NCBI GenBank assembly: GCA_945915065.1
Contig: CAMEER010000002.1
Span: 1 to 64,000, forward strand
DNA: 64,000 nucleotides
Source of the DNA: an uncultured Clostridia bacterium
GTDB taxonomy: Bacteria; Bacillota; Clostridia; Oscillospirales; Oscillospiraceae
Reading direction: 5' to 3'
Shown: piece after piece, positions 53,578 through 61,402 of the stretch
Position numbering within the stretch: position 1 is the stretch's first letter
Layout: the number at the start of each line of letters is the position of its first letter
Notes under the pieces: generated by a model
The model's input: only the letters and a program-made list of their open reading frames with translations
Databases searched by the model: none
What the model was told of the DNA's origin: nothing
Program-made: the position numbers and the translations under genes

Positions 53578-54147
53578 TCACTGCCGGTTTTCGGAGGGTT
53601 CCGCAGGGGCCGCCCGCTCGCCCTCCCCGCCGGACTTGCCCTTTTTCTCCGATGCGAAGATGTCGGGCAGGAACACCAGCAGCAACAGCACCGCCGCCGC
53701 GGAAATGGCCACATAAGTGCCGGGGGGATGCTGGATGTAATTGGCCACATAGCCCAGACCGGGAATGGTGAACACCGGCGTGCCGATGACGTTCTTATAA
53801 TGGACCAGACTGCCGTCCTCGGCGGTGTTAGCGTCGCCCTTGGTGCGGAAGCGGATCACGGCGGGGTCTTCCTCGTCCGGGACGATCCCCACAACCCGGT
53901 GGGTGGCCACCGTGTCTTCATCCAGCATAAAAGTTATGACGGTGCCGGGGTGAATATCCATGGTGTCGATCTTCTTCACATAGATCAGGGAACCGGTATG
54001 GTAGGCGGGCTCCATGGAGCCGGAGAGTACGGTGAACACCTGCAGCCCCACCAGCCGCGCGCCGGCCAGCAGCAGCGCCAGCACCACCACCAGCGCCACC
54101 AGCACGGTGCTGACGATATTCCATACTTTTTTTAAGGTCGGATTCAT
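53578..54147 (-). CDS. SipW-type (ER-type) signal peptidase I
   Basis: A 189-residue membrane protease. The catalytic serine is S44 in LSGSMEP, and the general base is histidine H83 (ATHRVVG) instead of lysine, which marks the ER/SipW type. Two membrane helices lie at residues 9-34 and 145-165. It would cut the atypical signals of the TasA-like proteins encoded downstream. It overlaps the small protein gene before it by 4 bases. Confidence 0.92.
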   Translation of the reverse strand: MNPTLKKVWNIVSTVLVALVVVLALLLAGARLVGLQVFTVLSGSMEPAYHTGSLIYVKKIDTMDIHPGTVITFMLDEDTVATHRVVGIVPDEEDPAVIRFRTKGDANTAEDGSLVHYKNVIGTPVFTIPGLGYVANYIQHPPGTYVAISAAAVLLLLVFLPDIFASEKKGKSGGEGERAAPAEPSENRQ

Positions 54148-54344
54148 CTTTCTTCTCTCTTTCCTCGCTGTTCGGGCCGGATATGGGGCTCGATAAAGCT
54201 GTCGATCTGCTGCAGGTGATCCCTTGTCAAATTTTGTAAGTGTTCACTACATACAGGCGTAATAATAAGCGCTTTCCCCGAAAAAAGCTTACTTTTGTTG
54301 AGAGAGATACAAAATGAACCATCGTCTCTATCATGGTTTGCCAT
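54144..54344 (-). CDS. Small protein leading the SipW operon
   Basis: A 66-residue protein, MANHDRDDGSFCISLN... to ...RPEQRGKREER. A promoter 17 bases before its start and a 4-base overlap with sipW argue that it is real. It has an amphipathic helix around EHLQNLTRDHLQQIDSFIEP and no signal peptide. I recognise no family; by position it could be a regulator or antagonist of the biofilm system, as small proteins are in Bacillus, but nothing in the sequence proves this. Confidence 0.6.
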   Translation of the reverse strand: MANHDRDDGSFCISLNKSKLFSGKALIITPVCSEHLQNLTRDHLQQIDSFIEPHIRPEQRGKREER

Positions 54345-54368
54345 TCCGTCCGCTCTCTTATTGCTCGT

Positions 54369-54397
54369 ATCATAGCATATTTCAAACGATATTGCAA
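54369..54397 (-). promoter_or_regulatory. Promoter of the SipW/TasA-like operon
   Basis: TTGCAA (54392-54397) and TATGAT (54369-54374) with a 17-base spacer. Start near 54361, giving a short leader before the gene at 54344. Confidence 0.8.
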
Positions 54398-54415
54398 TAA
54401 CTTTCATATAAAATT

Positions 54416-54459
54416 TGCGACACTTCCACAATATCCCAGTTTTGTCGGAAAGTGTCGCA
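54416..54459. promoter_or_regulatory. Large inverted repeat upstream of the SipW promoter
   Basis: Two arms, TGCGACACTTCC and GGAAAGTGTCGCA, are separated by about 19 bases and differ by one extra base. The centre lies about 40 bases upstream of the -35, a fitting place for a regulator binding as two dimers. Confidence 0.6.
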
Positions 54460-54504
54460 TATCGTCGTATTTCTTTATGAAGTTTTATAAATATAAGCAA
54501 TTGC

Positions 54505-55428
54505 TTAGTATATTTGCTTTTTCAAGGCGCAGCACAAGGGGTGGAAGGTCATGGGCCACACGGCGCCGGCAAACAGTACCATCACGGCATAGCGCACGGC
54601 ACCGCCCACCTCCGCGCCCAGCAGCGCGATCAACGGCGCTTTCAGTCCGGCCTTGATGGCTACGGTCAGGGCAAGGCCGCCCACCAGCTTAATGGCCTGC
54701 ACATACCAGACGGCCCGGGTGTCAAAGTGGATGAACGTCACGTCCAGCCACCATGCTGCCAGCAGCCCCAGCGTCGCGCCCAGCAGCTTCCACGCGTTTT
54801 CCACGCCGAAGGCCAGATTTTCCGCGTCCACATCCGCTGGGAAGCGATACAGTGACACGAACAGCAGATATCCCACGGACAGGGCGATCATCACCGCAAT
54901 GACTGCGGCCATCAGGCCGGGCCGGCTGTCGCTGCGCTCCATGACGGGATAGAGGGTCAGCAGCAAAATTACGGCGGTGACGGCGGCCACACCCACGTCC
55001 AGCGGCGTGTGGACGCCCAGATACATGCGGGAAAAGGGCACCAGCACCGCAATGACAATGGCGGTCACCCGCACCCATTTGCGTCGGGTGAACCGGGCAA
55101 TGCCGCCGAAGGTGCCCACAGCGTTCTGGGCGTGTCCGCTGGGGAAAGAGTAGCCGGCGGCCTGGGCGCGGGCACTTTCCACAATGGTAAAATTGCTGTC
55201 CAGCAACCACGGGCGGGGGATGCGGCACAGCAGCTTCAGAAACTGATTCAGTACTGTACCGGCAAAGCCCACCGCCAGCAGATAGTAGCCGTGACGCTTG
55301 CTGACACACCAGAATACAAACAGAGCCACCACCATAAAGACGGTCTCCTCCCCCAGCCGGGTGATGACAGACATAACAGTATCGAAAAACGGTGTACGAA
55401 CGGACTCCAGAGCGTATAAGACCTGCAT
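54505..55428 (-). CDS. PAP2-family membrane phosphatase
   Basis: A 307-residue membrane protein. The phosphatase motifs are KLLCRIPRPW, YSFPSGHAQNA and SRMYLGVHTPLDV. About eight helices are seen. It probably dephosphorylates a lipid such as undecaprenyl pyrophosphate or phosphatidate. The ATG at 55428 is six bases after GGAGGT; the ATG at 55434 overlaps that site. Confidence 0.88.
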   Translation of the reverse strand: MQVLYALESVRTPFFDTVMSVITRLGEETVFMVVALFVFWCVSKRHGYYLLAVGFAGTVLNQFLKLLCRIPRPWLLDSNFTIVESARAQAAGYSFPSGHAQNAVGTFGGIARFTRRKWVRVTAIVIAVLVPFSRMYLGVHTPLDVGVAAVTAVILLLTLYPVMERSDSRPGLMAAVIAVMIALSVGYLLFVSLYRFPADVDAENLAFGVENAWKLLGATLGLLAAWWLDVTFIHFDTRAVWYVQAIKLVGGLALTVAIKAGLKAPLIALLGAEVGGAVRYAVMVLFAGAVWPMTFHPLCCALKKQIY

Positions 55429-55498
55429 AGGCATACCTCCCATATTGTTTTTCTCCAGTATAGCCATTTTCCGGCGCCATTGCAACGCGCCGCAAAAA

Positions 55499-55529
55499 AA
55501 GTGCCTCCGGCCTGATGCCGGAGGCACTT
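55499..55529. terminator. Terminator after ridA-like gene
   Basis: AAGTGCCTCCGGC and its perfect complement (13-base stem), with a T-run on the left strand. It begins 12 bases after the RidA stop. Confidence 0.9.
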
Positions 55530-55541
55530 TTGGAAAAGGCG

Positions 55542-55922
55542 TTACTTGACGCAGATGGTCTCGATCTCCACCAGCGCGCCCTTGGGCAGAGCACCGACTT
55601 CCACGGCGGAGCGGGCGGGATACTGGCCCTCGGTGAAGAACTCCGCATACACGGCGTTCATGGCGGCGAAATCACCCATGTTCTGCAAAAATACGGTGGT
55701 CTTGACCACATTGTCCATGGTCAGGCCGGCCTCGGTCAGAATGGCCTTGATATTGGTCAGCACCTGGCGGGTCTGCTCGGTGATACCGCCGGGGACAAAT
55801 TCGCCGGTAGCGGGATCAAAGGGTACCTGACCGGAGGTGACGACAAAGGCGCCGCAGTCAATAGCCTGGGAATAGGGACCGATGGCGGCAGGGGCCTTGG
55901 CGGTGGAAATGATCTTTTTCAT
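55542..55922 (-). CDS. RidA-family reactive-intermediate deaminase
   Basis: A 126-residue YjgF/RidA protein. PAAIGPYSQAIDCGAFVVTS and the C-terminal RSAVEVGALPKGALVEIE, which carries the substrate arginine, match the family. It hydrolyses reactive enamines made by PLP enzymes. Confidence 0.95.
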   Translation of the reverse strand: MKKIISTAKAPAAIGPYSQAIDCGAFVVTSGQVPFDPATGEFVPGGITEQTRQVLTNIKAILTEAGLTMDNVVKTTVFLQNMGDFAAMNAVYAEFFTEGQYPARSAVEVGALPKGALVEIETICVK

Positions 55923-55954
55923 GGGAACATCCTCCTTCTTCGTTCTGTGCTTTT

Positions 55955-55983
55955 ATGGTACACCACTGACAGCAAAAAGTCAA
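55955..55983 (-). promoter_or_regulatory. Promoter of the RidA gene
   Basis: TTGACT (55978-55983) and TACCAT (55955-55960), 17-base spacer, reading left. Confidence 0.65.
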
Positions 55984-56071
55984 CGAGGAACCAATCCCGA
56001 CCCGGCACAGTATACTGATGCAGGGAGAGTGTTTCTCCCCCGCGGGGTTTTATGAAAGAAATGAGGCGTAT

Positions 56072-56836
56072 ATGAACAATATCATCTCGATCCGCGATGC
56101 CGCCCTGACATATCAGGCCCGCAACGGCGAGGTGGAGGCGCTGCGGAGCGTATCCTTTGATGTGGCAGAGGGGGAATTTGTCAGCATCGTGGGCCCCTCC
56201 GGCTGCGGAAAATCCACACTGCTGGGCGTTCTTGCAGGTCTGGAAACGCTGGACGGCGGCACGGTGGCACTTTGCGGTACGCCGGTCTCCGGCGCCAGCG
56301 GACGGATGGGCTTTATGCCCCAGCGGGATCAGCTGTTTGAATGGCGGACCATCCGGGACAACGTGATGCTGGGGCTTCAGATCCGCCGTGACCGGGACGA
56401 CACCCACCGCAAACATGCGGAGACGCTGCTGGAGCGCTACGGGCTTGCGGAATTTGCCGAAAAACGGCCGGAGCAGCTGTCCGGCGGTATGCGCCAGCGG
56501 TGCGCCCTGATCCGGACACTGGCCACCGATCCAGATATCCTGCTGCTGGATGAACCGTTCTCCGCACTGGACTATCAAACGCGGCTGGCAGTATCCGGCG
56601 ACATCTGGCGCATTATCCGCAGCGAGGGAAAAACGGCGCTGCTGGTCACCCACGATATCTCCGAAGCGGTCAGTATGTCAGACAGGGTGGTGGTGCTGTC
56701 GCGGCGGCCCGCCGTGGTCAAGGCGGTGTTTGACATGGGGGAACTGCGGCAGCTTGATCCCATGCAGCGGCGGGAAAGCCCGGCCTTCCCCCGTTTTTTT
56801 GACGCCATATGGAAGGAGCTGGAGCTGCATGAATAG
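56072..56836 (+). CDS. ABC transporter ATPase, nitrate/sulfonate/taurine type
   Basis: A 254-residue ATPase: Walker A GPSGCGKST, signature LSGGMRQR, Walker B ILLLDEPF. The family matches SsuB/TauB/ThiZ. The start was placed at the ATG giving MNNIISIRDAALTYQ; an upstream in-frame extension is not protein-like. It overlaps the permease gene by 8 bases. Confidence 0.9.
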   Translation: MNNIISIRDAALTYQARNGEVEALRSVSFDVAEGEFVSIVGPSGCGKSTLLGVLAGLETLDGGTVALCGTPVSGASGRMGFMPQRDQLFEWRTIRDNVMLGLQIRRDRDDTHRKHAETLLERYGLAEFAEKRPEQLSGGMRQRCALIRTLATDPDILLLDEPFSALDYQTRLAVSGDIWRIIRSEGKTALLVTHDISEAVSMSDRVVVLSRRPAVVKAVFDMGELRQLDPMQRRESPAFPRFFDAIWKELELHE

Positions 56837-57644
56837 ACCGGCCGTATCACCCAAGCGGGAGCGCTATCTGCTCCTGCTGCGGCGGCAGAACCGCCGGGTA
56901 CGGGTCTGGCAGATCGCCATACTGGTGGGCTTTTTTGCCCTTTGGGAGCTGAACTGTCAGATCGGGCTCAGCGACGGATTTCTGGTCAGCTGCCCCAGCC
57001 GTATCGCGGCAACGTTCGTGCGTCTGTGCCGCAGCGGTGATGTTCTGGTGCATGTAGGCACCTCCTGCTGGGAGACAGCGGTGGGGTTCCTGCTGGGGAC
57101 CGCCATCGGTACGCTGGTTGCCGTGGCCATGTGGTGGTGGCCTACCCTCAGCCGTGTGCTGGATCCGTACCTTGTGGTGCTCAACGCCCTGCCGAAAACG
57201 GCGTTGGGACCCATTTTCATCGTGTGGATGGGCGCAGGGACCGGGGCCATTATCGTTATGACGCTGGCCATCTCTCTGATCGTCACCATTCTGAATATGT
57301 ATGAGGGCTTCCGTGCCACGGACGCCCAGAAAATGCGGCTTATGGCCGCCATGGGGGCCAGCCGGTGGCAGACGCTGCGGATGCTGGTGTTTCCCGCCAA
57401 CTATGCCACGCTGCTCAACACCCTGAAGGTCAACGTGGGCCTTTCGTGGGTGGGCGTCATCATGGGAGAGTTTCTTGTCTCACGGGCCGGTCTGGGTTAC
57501 CTGATCGTCTACGGCTCCCAGGTATTCAACATGGATCTGGTGATGACCAGTGTGCTGCTGCTGCTGGTGGCCGCGGTGGTCATGTACCGGCTGGTGCTGT
57601 GGGTGGAAAGAATACTGTATCATTTATTGGGGGTAAAAGCATGA
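56829..57644 (+). CDS. ABC transporter permease, SsuC/ThiX type
   Basis: A 271-residue permease with about six helices and the EAA loop MRLMAAMGASRWQTLRMLVF. The segment VLNALPKTALGPIFIVWMG is typical for the nitrate/sulfonate/thiamine-precursor family. It overlaps genes on both sides. Confidence 0.92.
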   Translation: MNRPAVSPKRERYLLLLRRQNRRVRVWQIAILVGFFALWELNCQIGLSDGFLVSCPSRIAATFVRLCRSGDVLVHVGTSCWETAVGFLLGTAIGTLVAVAMWWWPTLSRVLDPYLVVLNALPKTALGPIFIVWMGAGTGAIIVMTLAISLIVTILNMYEGFRATDAQKMRLMAAMGASRWQTLRMLVFPANYATLLNTLKVNVGLSWVGVIMGEFLVSRAGLGYLIVYGSQVFNMDLVMTSVLLLLVAAVVMYRLVLWVERILYHLLGVKA

Positions 57645-58639
57645 AAAAGATCATCGCACCGGTGCTTGCCGCTCTGACGCTGCTGCCGCTGCTGTGCGGC
57701 TGCGGCGCCGGAGATGGCGGCAAAGATCTGATCACGGTCCGGCTCAACGAAGTGACCCATTCCGTGTTTTACGCGCCGCAGTATGTGGCCATGGAGCTTG
57801 GCTTTTTTGAGGAGGAAGGCCTTGCGGTGGAGCTGACCAACGGCGGCGGAGCCGACAAGGTGATGACCGCCGTGGTGTCAGGCCAGAGCGACATCGGCCT
57901 TGCCGGGCCGGAAAGCTGCATCTACATTTATAATCAGGGCAAGGACGACTATCCCGTGGTATTCGGCCAGCTGACATGCCGGGACGGCGCCTTCCTCATG
58001 GGCCGCACCGACCAGCCCTTTGACTGGGAGGATCTGCGGGGCAAGACCATCATCGGCGGCCGCAAGGGCGGCGTGCCGGAGATGACGCTGGAGTACGTGC
58101 TGCGCCGGCACGGGCTGGAGCCGCAGGTGGACGTGATCGTGGACACCAGCGTGCAGTTCAACATGATGGCCGGCGCCTTTACCGGCGGACAGGGCGACTA
58201 TGTGACGCTGTTTGAGCCGGCGGCCACTGAAGTGGCTTCCTCCGGGCAGGGTTACATCCTCTGCTCCATCGGCACGGAGAGCGGCGACATCCCCTATACC
58301 GCGTATTTCGCCTCCCAAAGCTACACCGAGGCCCATTCCGATGTGATCGCCGCCTTCTGTCGGGCCATTGCCCGGGCGCTGGACTGGGTGGACGCCCATA
58401 CGGACCGTGAGGTGGCGCAGGCCATCATCGGCCAGTTCCCGGACACCGACCTTGCTGTGCTGGAGACCGTCACGGCCCGCCATCGGGAGATCGGCGCTTG
58501 GAATATCCCGCTGACCATGGAGAAAGAGGCACTGGAACGGCTGGAAACGGTCATGACCCAGGCCGGTGAGCTGACGGAAGATCAATGGGTGGATTTCCAC
58601 AAGCTGGTGGATAATCACTGGGCGCAGGCAGCGCGATAA
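57641..58639 (+). CDS. Substrate-binding lipoprotein, NMT1/THI5- or SsuA-like
   Basis: A 332-residue lipoprotein: MKKIIAPVLAALTLLPLLCG with C19 or C21 as lipid site. VRLNEVTHSVFYAPQYVAME and ELGFFEEEGLAVEL-type text match the THI5/SsuA binding fold. The ligand may be a pyrimidine thiamine precursor, sulfonate or similar; no thiamine riboswitch is seen ahead of the operon, so I leave it open. Confidence 0.88.
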   Translation: MKKIIAPVLAALTLLPLLCGCGAGDGGKDLITVRLNEVTHSVFYAPQYVAMELGFFEEEGLAVELTNGGGADKVMTAVVSGQSDIGLAGPESCIYIYNQGKDDYPVVFGQLTCRDGAFLMGRTDQPFDWEDLRGKTIIGGRKGGVPEMTLEYVLRRHGLEPQVDVIVDTSVQFNMMAGAFTGGQGDYVTLFEPAATEVASSGQGYILCSIGTESGDIPYTAYFASQSYTEAHSDVIAAFCRAIARALDWVDAHTDREVAQAIIGQFPDTDLAVLETVTARHREIGAWNIPLTMEKEALERLETVMTQAGELTEDQWVDFHKLVDNHWAQAAR

Positions 58640-58656
58640 CTGCGGTCCAATTACAC

Positions 58657-58706
58657 ACCAAAAAGGAAGGGAGCCTGTCTGCGGACGGTCTCCCTTCCCT
58701 TTTGGT
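58657..58706 (+). terminator. Terminator of the ABC operon
   Basis: ACCAAAAAGGAAGGGAG and CTCCCTTCCCTTTTGGT form a 17-base stem with one mismatch around a 15-base loop, 18 bases after the last stop. Confidence 0.75.
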
Positions 58707-58831
58707 TTACATAATATTGCAAAAATGTCTATTCATGCGGGAAAAACGGGTATACAGGCCGGATCGGTGTCCAAGATATTGTGTTGGCGCGACATTTTTC
58801 TCCGTTTTTTTGTGTTTTTTTACTTTTTTTG

Positions 58832-58860
58832 TAGACAAGTCTGTTTCCGGATGCTATACT
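58832..58860 (+). promoter_or_regulatory. Promoter of the dockerin-cohesin pair
   Basis: TAGACA (58832-58837) and TATACT (58855-58860) with a 17-base spacer, behind a T-rich tract. It leaves a leader of about 110 bases before the dockerin gene; I see no clear structure in it. Confidence 0.7.
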
Positions 58861-58972
58861 TTCTATAAGTATAATTATGTAAATCGGTGGAAAAGCGAAA
58901 CGCCGCTCCGCAGATTTGCATTGTCCGCGCACGGCGCATTGTGTAATTCTGATGATGAGCGAGGAAAACGGT

Positions 58973-61390
58973 ATGAAGGTTTTACGAAAGGGCACCGCCC
59001 TTCTATTAAGCGCCGCGATGATTTTGGGGCTTGTGGCGGGAGGATTGCTGATCCGCTCCATTGCCGATACCGCTATGCAGTGGCAGAATGCCGATCTGGA
59101 CGATCTGAGCCGCTTTTATGAGACCGGTAACGCCCGCAGCCCCGGCATGATCTCCACTGTGGCCGGCGACGCAGGCGGAAAGTCCTACGGCATGTACATG
59201 TTCGCCAGCAAGGCCGGTACGCCCCACGCCTTTGCCGAGTGGTGCAAGAACAACTTCCCCAGCGGCAACGCCTATCATGACATCGGTGTGACGCTGGACA
59301 ATGCCTATCACAATATCTCCGACGGTTACGGCGCGTATTTCGACAGTGCGTGGGAGAATATGGCGAAAATCTACGGAGACACCTTCGCCAGCGCCCAGTA
59401 TGACTATACCAAGGAAACCATCTATGACAATGTGGTGACACGGGTGGAAAAGGCGGTGCCTGCCTTTGATATCAACGACTACTCCGTGGCGCTGAAAAAC
59501 GTATTCTGGAGTCGGGCCGTGCAGCACGGCGCATCCGATGCCAGCTCGCTGATCCAGAAGGCGTTCACCGCATTGGGCGGCTTTGCCAACCAGCCGGAGG
59601 CTCAGCTGATCCAGGCCATCTACGCCGAGTGCAGCCGTCTGGTAACGCCTGACGGTCTGCGGCAGGAAAACGGCAAAACAGGCCCCACCATGTCCGGCAA
59701 TACCGCCAACAAGTATGGTACGGCCGGGCTGATCCTGCGCTATTTCTACGGCTGCTCCGGTGATGTGCAGATGAGTGTTTACCGGCGGCTGGCGGTGAAC
59801 GAGCCGGCCGACGCGCTGGTGATGCTGATGAATAACGGCTATTATGACGCAGCCGTGGCCGACGGCAACTATCGTCTGCTGTACAATACCAACCAGAATC
59901 TGGCGCTGGACGGTACCAACGGCACCGTGACACTTAACGCCACGGGCGCCGAGGGCAGCAGTCAGGTTTTCAGCGCGGCTTACTATGCCGGCGGTTTCTA
60001 TACCTTCAGTATGAAAGTGGACGGCAAGACACTGCGGCTCAGCGCCGACGGCGGCAGAGTGAAGCTGACGGCTCCCTCCGCTTCCGCTGCACAGATGTGG
60101 GAGCTGACACAGGGCGGCAGCGGCTGGCTGCTGAAAAACAAGAACACCGGTACATATCTCAGCGTGAAGGACAATACGCTGGTGATGGTGTCGGAGGACG
60201 CCTCTGCGTGGCAGCTGATGGCGCAGGCGGCCTCCGCCTCTGATTGGACCCTTTCCGGCGTTATTTATCCCAATGAGAATTCCGGTCTGATGGAGAAGGC
60301 ATCCTCCTTCCCTGTGCGGGGCGTGATCTCCTGCTCCGCGCAGATCACCTCTGTCAATATTACCATCCTGACCGGCAGCGGCAGCACCGCCATTACCCAG
60401 ACGGCGTCGCCCAAGGCCAATTCCTACGACCTGAAACGGCTGGATGATCTTATCAAGTACAGTACACTGACCGCAGGAGACTACACCTTCGTACTGACTG
60501 CCGCAGCCGATGGAAAGGCCACGGAGCTGGTGCGTTCTGCTTTTACCGTCAAACCCTACGACGGCTCCACCACGGTTGACGAAACCTTCCTGATCACTTT
60601 CGATCCTCAGGGCGGCAAGGTCAACGGCAGCATCACCAAGCGCGTTTCTCTGGACGACATCGTGTACGGCGAGCTGCCCACGGCCACCCGCGACGGCGCC
60701 CGGTTCCTGGGCTGGTTTACCGAGGACGGCGAACAGATCCTGGAATCCACGCCGGTGCGCGCCGCCAACCTGACGCTGTACGCCCACTATGCCGGCGTGC
60801 ATACCTACACGTTCCTCAATGCCAACGGCAGCCGCTATACCAGCAGCACCGCCGCCGCCGGAGAACTGATCTCCGCGCCCTCCGTGCCGCCGGTCAAGTC
60901 GCCTGACGCCAACTATTCCTACACCTTCAAGGGTTGGGAGAACTATACCGCCGGTGTGACCGTCATGGGCGATGAGGACATGACCTTCAAGCCCCTGTAT
61001 AACGCCGTGCCGCTGAGCGATGTGACCAATCCCGACGACCCGGATGTGGATTACTGGATGATCCTGACGCCGGGCAGTACCGTGGACCAGCTGGACAGCG
61101 GCGATGCCGTGTACCGTAACGGAAAGCGCGTCACCAGCGGACTGCTGGGTACCGGCATGACCATCGTTTCTGAGGGAAAGACCTTTGCGCTGATCGTCGT
61201 GGGCGACGCCAACGGCGACGGAAAGATCACCATCACCGACGTGGTGGCCATGCAGTCCCATGTGGTGGGCAAAAAATCCCTGGAAGATGTTTATGCGCTG
61301 GCGGTGGATCTGAACGGCGACGGAAAGGTCACCGTTACCGATGTGGTCAAGGTCGCCCGCATCGTGGTGGGCAAGGATACCATCGGGTGA
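58973..61390 (+). CDS. Secreted dockerin protein with lysozyme-like N-terminal domain
   Basis: An 805-residue protein. After a signal anchor (KGTALLLSAAMILGLVAGGL), residues 45-300 form an alpha-helical domain whose start (PGMISTVAGDAGGKSYGMYM, FASKAGTPHAFAEW) recalls lysozyme-like domains of phage-tail and VgrG-related proteins; this is tentative. A possible beta-trefoil lies at about 300-430, then InlB/Flg_new-type repeats (ITFDPQGGKVNG). The last 64 residues are a type I dockerin with two calcium loops, GDANGDGKITITDV and DLNGDGKVTVTDV. It would dock to the cohesin protein encoded next. Confidence 0.82.
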   Translation: MKVLRKGTALLLSAAMILGLVAGGLLIRSIADTAMQWQNADLDDLSRFYETGNARSPGMISTVAGDAGGKSYGMYMFASKAGTPHAFAEWCKNNFPSGNAYHDIGVTLDNAYHNISDGYGAYFDSAWENMAKIYGDTFASAQYDYTKETIYDNVVTRVEKAVPAFDINDYSVALKNVFWSRAVQHGASDASSLIQKAFTALGGFANQPEAQLIQAIYAECSRLVTPDGLRQENGKTGPTMSGNTANKYGTAGLILRYFYGCSGDVQMSVYRRLAVNEPADALVMLMNNGYYDAAVADGNYRLLYNTNQNLALDGTNGTVTLNATGAEGSSQVFSAAYYAGGFYTFSMKVDGKTLRLSADGGRVKLTAPSASAAQMWELTQGGSGWLLKNKNTGTYLSVKDNTLVMVSEDASAWQLMAQAASASDWTLSGVIYPNENSGLMEKASSFPVRGVISCSAQITSVNITILTGSGSTAITQTASPKANSYDLKRLDDLIKYSTLTAGDYTFVLTAAADGKATELVRSAFTVKPYDGSTTVDETFLITFDPQGGKVNGSITKRVSLDDIVYGELPTATRDGARFLGWFTEDGEQILESTPVRAANLTLYAHYAGVHTYTFLNANGSRYTSSTAAAGELISAPSVPPVKSPDANYSYTFKGWENYTAGVTVMGDEDMTFKPLYNAVPLSDVTNPDDPDVDYWMILTPGSTVDQLDSGDAVYRNGKRVTSGLLGTGMTIVSEGKTFALIVVGDANGDGKITITDVVAMQSHVVGKKSLEDVYALAVDLNGDGKVTVTDVVKVARIVVGKDTIG

Positions 61391-61402
61391 TAGGAGGAGA
61401 CC

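Noticed and set aside
55984..56071. Thiamine (TPP) riboswitch ahead of the THI5-like ABC operon
   Set aside because: No CTGAGA or ACCTGATCTGGATAATGCC-like core is present in the short leader.
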